A DNA stretch of 64,000 nucleotides from Mycoplasmoides alvi ATCC 29626 (GTDB lineage Bacteria > Bacillota_I > Bacilli_A > Mycoplasmatales > Mycoplasmoidaceae), in NCBI RefSeq assembly GCF_000701785.1, contig NZ_KL370824.1, positions 94,241-158,240 of the forward strand, given 5' to 3'. Position numbers and translations under genes: made by a program. Below the pieces are notes generated by a model. That model had not been told where the DNA came from. It ran no database searches and saw only the letters and a list, made by a program, of their open reading frames with translations. This document shows positions 33,683 to 44,479 of this stretch, piece after piece; position 1 is the first letter of the stretch, and the number at the start of each line of letters is the position of its first letter.

Positions 33683-33717
33683 TTTTTGATAGTTAATTTT
33701 ATCAAAAAGATTTTTTT
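33683..33717 (+). terminator. Terminator after C1 peptidase copy 1
   Basis: TTTTTGATA (33683-33691) pairs with TATCAAAAA (33700-33708) around an 8-base loop, followed by GA and a run of seven T. Confidence 0.65.
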
Positions 33718-33859
33718 ATGTAAATAAGAACTATCTATTTATTTTTTGCCCTTTCTTTTTTCCTTTTTTTTAGTAAAATATTATTTTTACGAATAATTTT
33801 TTCTTTTTATTAGTAAAAAAATTACTACTTAAATTTGTGAGAAGGACTTAGGTTTGATC

Positions 33860-36502
33860 ATGATTATTAAGAATAAATTATTAATTAGTGGACTAATACT
33901 TTCTAGTGGATTGTTTATTATTCCTTTTGGAATTTCTTCTACAGTTCAAAATAATTCATTAGTTTTAAATGATGCATCTACTACAACATTAACAGAAGCA
34001 CCAAAAACTTTACAAGAATTAAGAAATGCTGATCCTAATAAAATTGCTAAATTATCTAAATTTGATAGTCGTACTTATGATATAGTAACTAATGCAAAAA
34101 AACAATATTGGAATACTTGTTGAACATTTGCTATTGCTGGTGCCTCAGAAACATCTATTTTGCGAAGTGGCATTTATGGTAATCAATATAATAAAAATAA
34201 TTTAGATATCAATGAAGATATGATTGATTATGTTACTCACATTAGAACAAAAGATGATGATCAATTAGGTCTTACACTATATGACACCTTTAGGAATCAA
34301 CTACACCAAGGTGAATACATGAATATTGCTTCATCTATGTTAATGAATAGAATGGGTCCAGTTAGTGAAAGTACTACTATTGGTAGTAATTATGAGCCTG
34401 TTGCTTTTTTAAAAAATGCCATTTTTATTGATCCAACTGATATTAATGCTATTAAAAAAGCTATAGTTGAATATGGAGCAGTTACTGTTTCATATTATTC
34501 AGGTGGTCAACAATGACGACAATACTACAATGCAAATGGATCACAAACAGGTCCACATGCAGTCTCTATTGTTGGTTGAGATGATACAATTTCTAAGGAT
34601 AAATTTGAAAATAAAATGCCATCAAAAAATGGTGGTTGGATTTGTAAAGATAGTAGGGGAAATTATGAACCAATGGAAGGTTTCTTTTATTTATCATATG
34701 ATTCACCAATTCGTGAAACAACAGCCTTTTCTTATGGACAAACAAAAGATTATCAAAATTCTTATTTTTGAGATGGTTCTTCAATAGTTGATTCAAAATT
34801 TCAACAAAAGAAAGCAGCAGCAATTTTCCCTGTAAAAAAAGCAACAAATAATACAAAGGAATTTGTTAAAGCTGTTGGTTTTGGACTTTCAGGTGGTAAA
34901 AATATTGAAGTTAAGGTAAGTCTTTATAGAAATGTTTCTGCTAATCAAACAAATCCTTGAGATAAGATAAATAATCCAACTAGTGGAGAATTAGTTGAAA
35001 CTCAAACTCAAACATTTGAACAACCTGGGTTTTATACAATTGATTTGAATAAACAAACTGAAGTTATGAATGGTGAGTATTTTAGTGTTGTTGTTGAAAT
35101 AGTTAAAAGTGATGGTGATAGTAATTTGCTTTTTTCTATTGAACATAATTCATATAATGATATGACCTACTATTATGATGGTAGTTGAAAAAATTCAAAT
35201 GATAACGTTAATGATTATGTAGCAAAAATTAGAGCTATTACTACGACTCAACAACTTGATAATCAAAATCTTGAATCTAATTTAAAATACTCAAATTTAG
35301 AATTAGAACTTAATCAATATTATAGTAATACTATTTATCGATATGGTCAAATAAACAAACCTGAAGTTATAGTTAAATTTAATGATGAAATTTTAGTTAA
35401 AGATGTTGATTATTCAGTTTCATATGATCAAACTTTTAATGATGTAATTAATAATGACAGTAATGATGAAGTTATAGGTTATGGAAAAATTACTGTTGAA
35501 GGTTTAGGTAAATATAGTGGTCATCAAGAAATTGGTTATCCAATTAAAATTGGTTTGAGACCAGATTTAAAAAACTTTAAAACTCAAGAAAATGGAAATG
35601 CTAATCCAAAAGTTTTAATGACTATTGATGCTACTTATTCAACATATAAAAGTGTTCCGCTACCTTCAAATTGAGAATGAGCATTCCCTGATAAAAATAT
35701 TTCTTTAGGTGAAAATACTGGGAACTATATTAAGTATGTTGGCAGTGATGTAAAATGTTACCGTAATGATATGTTTGATGTTATTTTAACTAAAACTAAT
35801 TCCACTGAAACAATTAAAAATATAGAAATGGCAAAAGTAACTGTTGATTCATCTAGTGATTTTACATATGATGGTAAAGCAAAGGTGCCAGTTGTTATGG
35901 TAAATTATGGTGGAACACCACTTATCAAAGATGTTGACTACACAATTTCATATAGAAATAATATTAATGCTGGAACTGCAGAAGTTGTTGTAACTGGAAT
36001 TGGCAATTATGTGAATGAACAAGTAGTTAATTTTCAAATTAAAAAAGCACCTAATTCAATTAAAGTTGAATTTGATCAATCAACAGACAAATATAATGTA
36101 ACTACAACCAATGGTAAGGTTTACTATAAGTATTTTAGTAATGAACAATGCACTCAACAATTAAACAAACAACCTACAACTCAAGGTACTTACTGGGTTA
36201 AAGCTTATGTTAATGGAACAAGTAATTATTTACCAGTAGAAAGTAAACCATTTAAATATGTAATTTCATCAACAAGTATTCCAACATTACCAGATGTTGA
36301 AGTTAATGGAAATAAACCAAGTGATGACATAATTTCAATCAAACCAGAATCTCCAACTTCATCTAATTCAAGTACAAATGCAAATAATAACCAAAATCTT
36401 GTGATTATTTTGGCTACTGTGATATCTAGTATAGTAGTAATTTCTAGTTTAGGAATTGGTTTGTATTTAAACAAAAAAAGAAAAAATAAAAAGAATAGTT
36501 AA
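33860..36502 (+). CDS. Surface-anchored C1 (papain-like) cysteine peptidase, copy 2
   Basis: 880 residues, the same architecture as the copy at 30924. Cys87 is in KKQYWNTCWTFA and His233 in GPHAVSIVGWDD, but the third residue is Asp264 (WICKDSRG) where the family has Asn. The lectin-like and Ig-like regions and the C-terminal helix are conserved; the last ~160 residues are nearly identical to copy 1. I took ATG 33860 over an in-frame TTG at 33854. The terminator between the genes and the absence of a T tract suggest independent control. It may have altered or reduced peptidase activity. Confidence 0.85.
36026..36502 (+). repeat. 3' repeat shared by the two C1 peptidase genes, copy 2
   Basis: Second copy of the block at 33141-33617, covering the last Ig-like region, the linker and the membrane anchor. 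Confidence 0.9.
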
Positions 36503-36770
36503 GTAAGAAAAGATAATAGATTAAATATTAATCTTTATTATGAAATTTTTAAATAATAGATATAATTAACAGAATTTTTATTTATATAATAAGTACTTTT
36601 GATCTTTGATTCTTTGTTTGATTCAATATGCAAACTTAAAGATCATTTATAGGTTTAGTTTGTACATTTAACAACAAATAAAATAAAAAATTTTAAGAAT
36701 TTAATTTAACTACAAATAAATTAATAAAAGTGTTATAACTTTTGTTATATGTTGTAAATATTATGATAAT

Positions 36771-37367
36771 TTAAAACATTTCAGCTGCTTTTTTGATTTT
36801 GTCATCATAATCATTAATTGCATCTATTGGTAATTTTTGTGCATAATCAACTTTTGTGCCTGCAATCAAAAGAGGCTCAACAACATGAGCTCCAACAAAT
36901 TCTCAAGTGCCACGTAACATTTCTGTATGATTGCCCCATGGATATCAACCAAATGGCGCTCCCTGGGTTGTTAATAGTTGAACTTTTAAATGAGGTAATA
37001 AACCTTTTGCTTCGCCTTTTTTTGAATATTTATATGAAAAAGTTTTATTAGCAACTAAAATATGATCCAAATAGTTTTTTAATGATGCAGGATAATTAAA
37101 ATTTGTCATTGGTGAAGCAATAATAACTTTGTCAACTTCTTTTAATTGAGAAATATATTTATCACTATCCTCTTCATTAAAAAAAGAGTCAAAATTATTT
37201 GTTGTTAATGTTTTACTGGAAATTGGCAAATGATTTAAATTTAATTCAATAATTTCATCATTAGGATTTTTTAATTTGTAATACTCTAAAAATTTATTTA
37301 ATAAATGAATAGAAAATGATTTTTCTTCAGCAATCATTGATGATTTAATTACTAAAACTTTGGTCAT
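36771..37367 (-). CDS. azoR: FMN-dependent NADH-azoreductase / quinone reductase family
   Basis: 198 residues, the usual AzoR length. A flavodoxin-like fold is visible: KVLVIKSSMIAEEKSFS at the N-terminus, ASPMTNFNYPASLKNYLDHI (FMN phosphate site and dimer region) and the LLTTQGAPFGW segment. The enzyme reduces quinones and azo compounds with NAD(P)H and protects against electrophiles; it was formerly annotated as acyl carrier protein phosphodiesterase. GGAG lies before the ATG. It stands alone between surface protein genes, transcribed toward the C1 peptidase. Confidence 0.88.
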
Positions 37368-37699
37368 GTTAAAAGCTCCAATATAAAAACAAGCTAATGA
37401 TTATTCATTATAAATATAAAAGAATTATTTTTTAGAATTTAGCAACTTTAAATAAAAAAACTAAAAAATATAACAAACTTTTGTATTCATAAATTTTAAT
37501 TTAGAACATAACATATATTTTATAAAAAACTATTCTTTAGAGAAGTTATAAACAATCTAATAAGTAAATTAAATATAGTTTTTAAGAATTACTTATCAAT
37601 CAAATGCATCAATAACATACTAATTAAAACTAAAGAAAAAATTACAAACAACTAAATAAATTTAATTAAGTAGACAAAATTATTCAAGAATATACTTAC
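37368..37699. other. AT-rich gap, nothing recognised
   Basis: About 330 bases with no frame, tRNA or strong hairpin. It must hold the azoreductase promoter and the end of the lipoprotein transcript, both on the minus strand. Confidence 0.4.
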
Positions 37700-39886
37700 C
37701 TATGCTTTCCTTAGATTAAATGAGTAATTTGTATCAAGTGAAATAATATTACTAGCATTATGAAATGCAATATTAGTTTTTCCAGCAAATTGAATTGATA
37801 GTAAATTATCATGAATATTACTAATTGTCAATTCAATATTATCTGCAAAATCAAATGTTATTGAATCAATGATAAATGAAGTATCTTTATCTACCCAAAA
37901 TAGTTGAGTGTATAAATTTAAGGTATTATCATTGGTATATGATGATTCATTTTGAGTTGATAAGTTAATTGGTAAATTAAAAACTCTTACATCAACAAAA
38001 GATTTCTTTATTTGTTCAAATTTATTTGAAACATTTTTTACTAATTGATCCATTGAATCAATTGAATCAATTGAATTACTTAAATTAAAATTTATTCCAT
38101 CACTAATAGAACTTGGAATAATATCATTCTTTTTTGCTGATATTTTAACTGCATTGCCACTAGTTTCATTAAATAATTTATCTAATTTATCCTTATTTTT
38201 GGTCAATTCTTTTTTTATTCTAGGAAAGATTGTATCACCAGTAGCATGTTCATTTATAGATATATTGTTTGTCTTATTTAAAAGATCTAAAGTGTTAATG
38301 TTCTTTGTAGCATTAAGAAAACTAAATTTTTTACTAACAATATCCTTTTGATCACCAATGTATAAAACAACATCAAAACTTAAATCATTTCTAAAATCAT
38401 CAGCATAAATTGATTCAGGATCAATGTTAATTGTAAAGTTTTCTTGATTATTAAAATATTTGTTTTTAATATTATTGACATTATCATTTTTAATTAAATT
38501 ATTTTGAAAAAAATATTTAAAAGAATTAATTTTACACCATAATCCTAAACCATAGTAATAAGATGGATAGTGTTTTGCGAGCTCTTCTTTATTAATTGCA
38601 GTTTGATCAATTAAGTATTTTTTAGCATCATTTGCATTAGGAATACTAGCAGATTTACCATGCTGAGTTGTTTGAGTCCATTCAATAACTCCATCTATGT
38701 TTTTTCATAAATTAGTTGAAGAATCATAAACCTTGTTTTGGTAAGTTGCACCTATAGTAAATTCAATTTTATTATCTTTTACTTTCCCAGATACATTAAA
38801 AATAAGACCAAAATTTATAAGATCTTGCATTTTTCCAATCAAAATATTTGTATCACCATCATAAACTGAAAAGTTTAATAAATATTTTGATAACCAATCT
38901 TCAGAAGTAATTTTATCAATTTCACTCTTAACATTAAATGTGTCAATTGGTAAATTATTTTGAAATCATTCATTTTTATTTAATTCAATTTGAGAAACAT
39001 AAAAATTTTGCCTTGATTTACATGTTTTAAACCCAGTAATTTCAATAACTTGATTATTAATTTCTTGATCTTTATAAGTACCATTTAATTGAAGTTTTAA
39101 TTTTCCATCTAATGTGCTTGAACCATCAAGGATTTTAATTTTTAATCCACTAAATTCATTTAACTTTTGTAAGATATTATTAAATCATTGATCAGTCAAT
39201 GAACTAATTGCTGTATCATCATTTAAACCAAATAAATCAATAATATTTTTATATGCTGTTGCATTTAAATTACTACCTATTAATTGACCACCATTTGATT
39301 CCAATGACTTAGGAGTTTCTTTAAAATTAACTATTTTAACTAACTTAACTAAAGAAGTTATTTGGACTTGGTTATTGTTATATCAACGATTAGGCAAAAT
39401 TGTTATTTCTAAATTAATATATGGAGTAGCAATTTGATTGGAATTATCATCTATTTTTACACTAATATCATTAGCACTTTTTAATAAACTTACATCACCA
39501 CTAATAAAAAACTTTAAATTATTAAAAACATATTCGTTAAGATTTTTTGAATTTAAGTTCGAATAAGCATCAAAAATAGTTAAATCATTTAAACCCAAAT
39601 GTTTACTATCAACTAAATTATTAATTGTAGTATTATCATGTTTTGAATTGGGGGTAACTGGTTCAATATTTGGTGTATTAGTTGTCGGTGGTACATTTGG
39701 ATTGTTTGGAATGTTTCCATTATCCTCTGGTTGGTTTTCAGTTGGAGGAGTATTTGGTTTATCATTAGAATTTCCATCATTTGATGAAGATGAAGTTTTT
39801 TGTTCACTACAAGATGCTAATAAAATAGCTGGGGCAAACAAAGTTGCTAAAACACTTGATCAAGCAATTATTTTCTTTTTTTTCAT
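37700..39886 (-). CDS. Large lipoprotein of unknown function
   Basis: 728 residues. Signal peptide MKKKKIIAWSSVLATLFAP and lipobox LLASC, then a Ser/Asn/Pro-rich linker of about 60 residues (NIPNNPNVPPTTNTP). The large exported domain has repeated strands and W-F motifs (TDQWFNN, KNEWFQNNLP, SEDWLSKYL) and phrases such as KLQLNGTYKDQEINNQVI that recur at intervals, suggesting two or three related beta-rich modules. It resembles mollicute lipoproteins in general layout; I recognise no named domain. AAGG precedes the ATG. TGA codes Trp at many sites; no frameshift is seen. Confidence 0.78.
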
Positions 39887-40676
39887 TAATATAACCTTTT
39901 TAATAAAACTTATTCTTATTACTCTAAAAATGTTATAAAAATTTACTTTATTTAATTACTTTCAGTAAATAAATATAATTTTGTTTTATAACTTTTATTA
40001 CCATAAATATCAAGGTTAATTTTAATCACTATATTAAATTAAATTTTAAGAATATCATTTATTAAGAAAAAATTTAATACATTTAAATTCACTAAAATAT
40101 TTTTGGCTTAAAACTAGATTTTATTAATTCCACTTTCATAAAACTATTTACATCTAATTAAAATTTTATTATTTAACAATAATTTTTAAAAAAATATTTG
40201 CATGTTTTTATTAGTCATAATGCTTCATGATCTTTCGCAAGTAAAAAAATCTAAATTATTTTTTATTTTAATATTTTAAATGAATTTACTAAATCAATAA
40301 AAATTGAATATTTTCTATAAGATTTTTACTATTTATAAATGAGAATTTTGATTAAATTTTTTTCTAAATTTTAATAATTTGTTGCTAAATTTAATTATTA
40401 GCAATAAGTTGACAAACATTAATTATTTTTTGGTCAATTGAAAAAATAAGAAATGTTATAAATTTGATATTGTTTTATGGTTCTTTTCTTTTAAAATCAT
40501 AGTAATTTTATTTTTATGTGACATTTGGTTAAATGAATTCAAATAAATTTTTTGATCCTATAACGATAACTAAAACAATAATTAAGAATTTTAAGGTCAT
40601 GTTTATTTTGCTAAAATTAAAGGTAATAAAAATAATTAATATTAGTTATTAAAGTAATTTAAAACTTATAAATATT
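39887..40676. other. 790-base AT-rich divergent gap
   Basis: It lies between the divergent lipoprotein and DUF31-type protease genes. I found no open frame, tRNA or clear -35/-10 pair; many A/T runs are present. Possibly a degraded gene, but nothing supports that directly. Confidence 0.4.
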
Positions 40677-42408
40677 ATGATAGATGTCAAAAACATAATT
40701 AATAAAAAAAGAATTAAAAAATTAGTTCTATCATTATTTTTACTTTTTATAGGTCCTCTCTCTCTCTCTCTCTATTGTAATTATTTTGGTTTCTTGTAGT
40801 AATGAGAATGTAGATGTTCCACCTAACAACAATGATGTTGATGGTGATAATAATTCAAATGATAATACTAATTTAAAACCTGAACAACCCAATATAGATT
40901 CAAGTAATATTCCTAAAGGTTGATGAGTTAAAAATAATGCTACAGCAGCACAAGCAAATCAATACCCTATTGGTCACATAATTGGTAGTTCTAACAATTT
41001 AAGTACTAATCCAAGTAATAAACCAATTTTTTTTAATTATCCACATTATGACTCAACAGGAAAATATGCTACTTTAAAATCTGATGGTGAACCAGTGCAT
41101 AATTATCCTTCACCAGGAGTTCAAAGTGGACCAAATCAGTTTTCACAAGATGGATTTATTTCAACTGAAAAACATGTTCAATTAGCTAAACAAGTATTTA
41201 GTGTTGGGTTTCATAATGGTTCAGAAATGATTGGAACATGTTGAATTTTAGATTATAAACTCACTGACGATGAATCATACCCTTTGACATGATATTTTGG
41301 AACAAATGCCCACGTTTTAGATGATTTAAAAGTTGCAGATGATAGATTATACCCAGAAAAATTTGGCCAGTATAACCCAGTTTCTAATACTTATAGAACA
41401 TTAAATACTAGTTCAATTTCATTATGACGTTTAATTAATCCTAAAGTTGGAGTAGTTGTTGATAGTGGTAGTAGCAATAATTCTGAATATTGAGCAGAAA
41501 CTCAAATTAGTTTTTGTAATAATGATAAATGAGGTGAACATGGAATTGAAGAAGGTTATTATTTAAACAAAACACCTCTTAAAACAATTTTTACAGGAAA
41601 TGATTTTTTAACAACATCTCCTAAAGATGATTCAACTAATTCATATTCAGATAGAGAAGAATATGCTGATTTTGGTGTTTTTGAATTAACATTTGAGAAT
41701 GAACAACAAGCAAGAATTGCAACAAATGATTATTATAATTGACCCGAAAATAAAAAATTTAAATACCATAGAGATGATTTATTAAATAACCCATCTTTAA
41801 GAACTAATAGAGTTTATGAATTAGGATATCCTCAAGTTCAAGGAGGATATACTGCTACTAGGAGTGTTTCTATTAATTTAAACAAGCAAAGTTATAATTC
41901 AGGCATTAAAGATGAACCTAATGGTTTTAGTCGTTCAATAAATTACAATACTTGAATAAATAGTGAAGGCACATACGATGGGCATATAGCAATGCCATTT
42001 TTTGGATATCAATATGAATGGGTTGATAATTCAATTGAATATTTGCCCAATGAAAGTTCAATTAAAAAAACTCCTTATTCAACTTATGGACTTATTTATG
42101 CAATTGATAATGGAAATATGGCACCTGGTTCTTCTGGTGCTCTTGTAGTTGATGAAAATGGATATGCTTTAGGAATTCATTTTAGTAGTGACAATAATGC
42201 CGCTACAGGTAGTGCACAAGCATTTTATTGCAAAGGTTATGATTATAAAGGTTATTATGGCAATTATAATTTACCACAATATGATTTAATTCGTGGAGGC
42301 TATCCTAAACAAAAAGGCTCATATTATGATGGTTTAGTAAAGTTATATGGTAAGGATTCTAATTTTAAAACTAGACTTTTTCCTAATGGATTAATTTCAA
42401 GAGAGTAA
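40677..42408 (+). CDS. DUF31-type serine protease lipoprotein, out of frame as sequenced (phase OFF)
   Basis: The ATG at 40677 opens a signal peptide that hits TAG at 40797-40799 because of a CT repeat (40756-40773, nine units). One more CT joins it to the downstream frame: LSIVIILVSC becomes a proper lipobox and the product would be about 577 residues. The mature domain has a trypsin-like triad: His in FGTNAHVLDD (41311), Asp in EEYADFGVFEL (41668) and Ser in APGSSGALVVDENG (42133). This pattern fits the mycoplasma DUF31 peptidases, some of which cleave immunoglobulins together with a binding partner (MIB-MIP); no partner is recognised here. The downstream frame has no start codon of its own with a signal sequence. 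Confidence 0.8.
40756..40773 (+). repeat. (CT)9 dinucleotide tract in a signal peptide
   Basis: Nine CT units inside the hydrophobic core of the signal peptide. Ten (or seven) units put the ATG and the protease domain in one frame; nine does not. Confidence 0.92.
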
Positions 42409-43042
42409 AAACTTACTTTTTAAATAATATGAAGCATCTATAATTAGTTAAATCAATAAAATTAATATTTTTAAATTTTATTAAAAAACAATTTACATCA
42501 AAACTAATGATAGGTAAAATTATCAAAGATGGGTATTATTTTGCAAAAATACTAAAAACAATAAAATTTTAATTTTTAATTGAATTAAACTAAATTTAAC
42601 TAGTTCTAATAATTTTTTTGGTATAACACTTTTTAAGAACTTTAATTAGAATACTATAGAACTATTGAATTTATATTATATTCAAATTTTCAAAAATTAT
42701 TTTCAATTTTAAAAATAATAATCAACTCAAAATCAGTGTAGATATCTAGTTAATAAATTGATCAATTGTAAATAAATTATTTGAATCAATTTATTAGTTC
42801 TGAAATATGAATTTTAACTATTTTTAGAAAATTTATGTTAGTTTATTCAATTTAAATTTGAGTGTAAACAAGTTTTATGATTTTAATTAGGAATTAAAAA
42901 CCACTAATTGCTCAATATTTTTATTCAAATATTTATTTGATTAATTAACTTTTAAAAAATCCAATTAGATTAATAAATCATTTTAAAACTATTCAAAGTA
43001 TTGTATTAAATTACAATGCAAAATAGTACTTCATAATTTATA
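42409..43042. other. 630-base AT-rich convergent gap
   Basis: It lies between two converging lipoprotein genes. No gene, tRNA or convincing terminator was found. Confidence 0.4.
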
Positions 43043-44089
43043 TTATGATTTTTTTGTGATTGATTTTATAATGTATCAAGGACATTCTTTGTTAATACTC
43101 ATTGTTTCTCTAGGATCTTTTACAACTACTAATTGATCAATACTTATATCTGATATTTTACCAATATAATTCTTATCATATAAGTTAATTGATATAGTAT
43201 CACCAATTTTGAATGAAAATTGTTTTATACTTGTTGGCATATTATCTCAATTATATTGAACAATATATTTTGCTGCAGGAGCATTTTTATTAATAAAAAA
43301 ACCATCAGGAGAAATGCATGATATTGGTCCATATATTCCTAAATTGGGAATTTCAACAATATCATTTTCTTTAAAATTAAATTTAATTGGTTGGTAAATA
43401 ATACTGTCTATTTTTTTTCATTCATATGTTCTTATTTGATTATTAAATGTTAAGGATATTCCTAATCTATCAATTGATTTAATCATTCCTATTTTAAAAT
43501 AATGTTTATATGTTATTCGAACTTGATCACCCTCTTTTAATGAAATTGGTTCGACTATTTTTATGCGATTTTTAGGGTAATTTGTATTGTTTACTTGCAA
43601 AATAGATCCATTGATGTTTTCTACAATACCATAAACATATGAATTATCATTTAATGTAATTCTTACTTTATCATTAATAGAAATATTTGGGTAATAATTA
43701 TTGCTATTATTGCTACTATCAATGTTTCCATTGTCTAGACTGCTACTATTACCACTACTACTACTACCACTATTATTATTACTGCTACTATTACTGCTAT
43801 TACTATTGTTTGTACTATTATTTACATTTGTATCATTTAAGCTACTATCATTACTATTACTGTTGTTGCTATTATTATTATTATTATTGTTGTTGTTGTT
43901 GTTGTTGTTGTTAGTATTATTGTTTGTGTTATTATTTACATTTGCATCATTTAAACTATTATCATTACTGCTACTATTTTCATCATTTTTTTGTACATTA
44001 TTACAAGAAACTGCAATAGCACCAATTGAGCAAATGACAATTGATAAAGCAGGTAGTAAGAACGATAACTTTAACTTCTTATTTTTCAT
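43043..44089 (-). CDS. Short barrel-repeat lipoprotein with poly-Asn/Ser stalk
   Basis: 348 residues. Signal peptide LLPALSIVICSIGAIAVSC with lipobox, then about 110 residues of almost only Asn, Ser, Asp, Thr and Gly, including a run of 14 Asn encoded mostly by AAC/AAT. The C-terminal ~200 residues hold four units like those in the two larger lipoproteins: SINDKVRITLNDNSYVYGIV, KEGDQVRITYKHYFKIGMI, KENDIVEIPNLGIYGPI and KIGDTISINLYDKNYIGKI. It is a distant member of the same family, with the stalk probably lifting the barrels from the membrane. AGAGGATG precedes the ATG. Stalk length is likely to vary between strains. Confidence 0.8.
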
Positions 44090-44479
44090 TTTTACATCCT
44101 CTTTTATCTAACATAAAAACAATTTAAACATCAACCACAAGTTTTTTAAACTTGGAATAATAATTATAACAAAAAATAAAATTTTTAATTACCTTGATAC
44201 TAAACTTTTATTAAAACCAGTTTTACGTTAGCTTCATTAAATTTAAAATTTAGTCTATTAATTTCATTACATCATGATTAAGTATTTTTTTATCTGCATT
44301 TACAAATCAAGTTAAGGTATAAATACTCTAAAATGCAGATAGCATTAAAAGATATAAATAGTATTAATTGATTTAGTCATAAATATGCTAATTTTGGTAT
44401 AATCATAGGTTGATATTTATATGTAGTGATTTTTCATATAAGATATTTTATGATAACTGACATGTGGTAATAGTTTAAA
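44090..44479. other. Divergent gap before secDF
   Basis: About 390 bases without a gene. A minus-strand ribosome site lies next to 44089. TATAAT-like hexamers are present, but no spaced promoter pair is convincing for secDF. Confidence 0.4.

Noticed and set aside
34593..34856. 87-codon minus-strand frame
   Set aside because: It lies within the C1 peptidase gene; shadow without a ribosome site.
36818..37051. 77-codon plus-strand frame
   Set aside because: It is antisense to the azoreductase gene, whose frame and ribosome site are clear.
40786..40830. Independent start (TTG) for the DUF31-type protease downstream of the CT tract
   Set aside because: It would leave only a few residues before the lipobox Cys, too short for a signal peptide.
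43701..44111. Plus-strand frame coding for long runs of Leu, and a second one coding for runs of Tyr/Cys
   Set aside because: They are antisense shadows of the poly-Asn/Ser stalk of the minus-strand lipoprotein.
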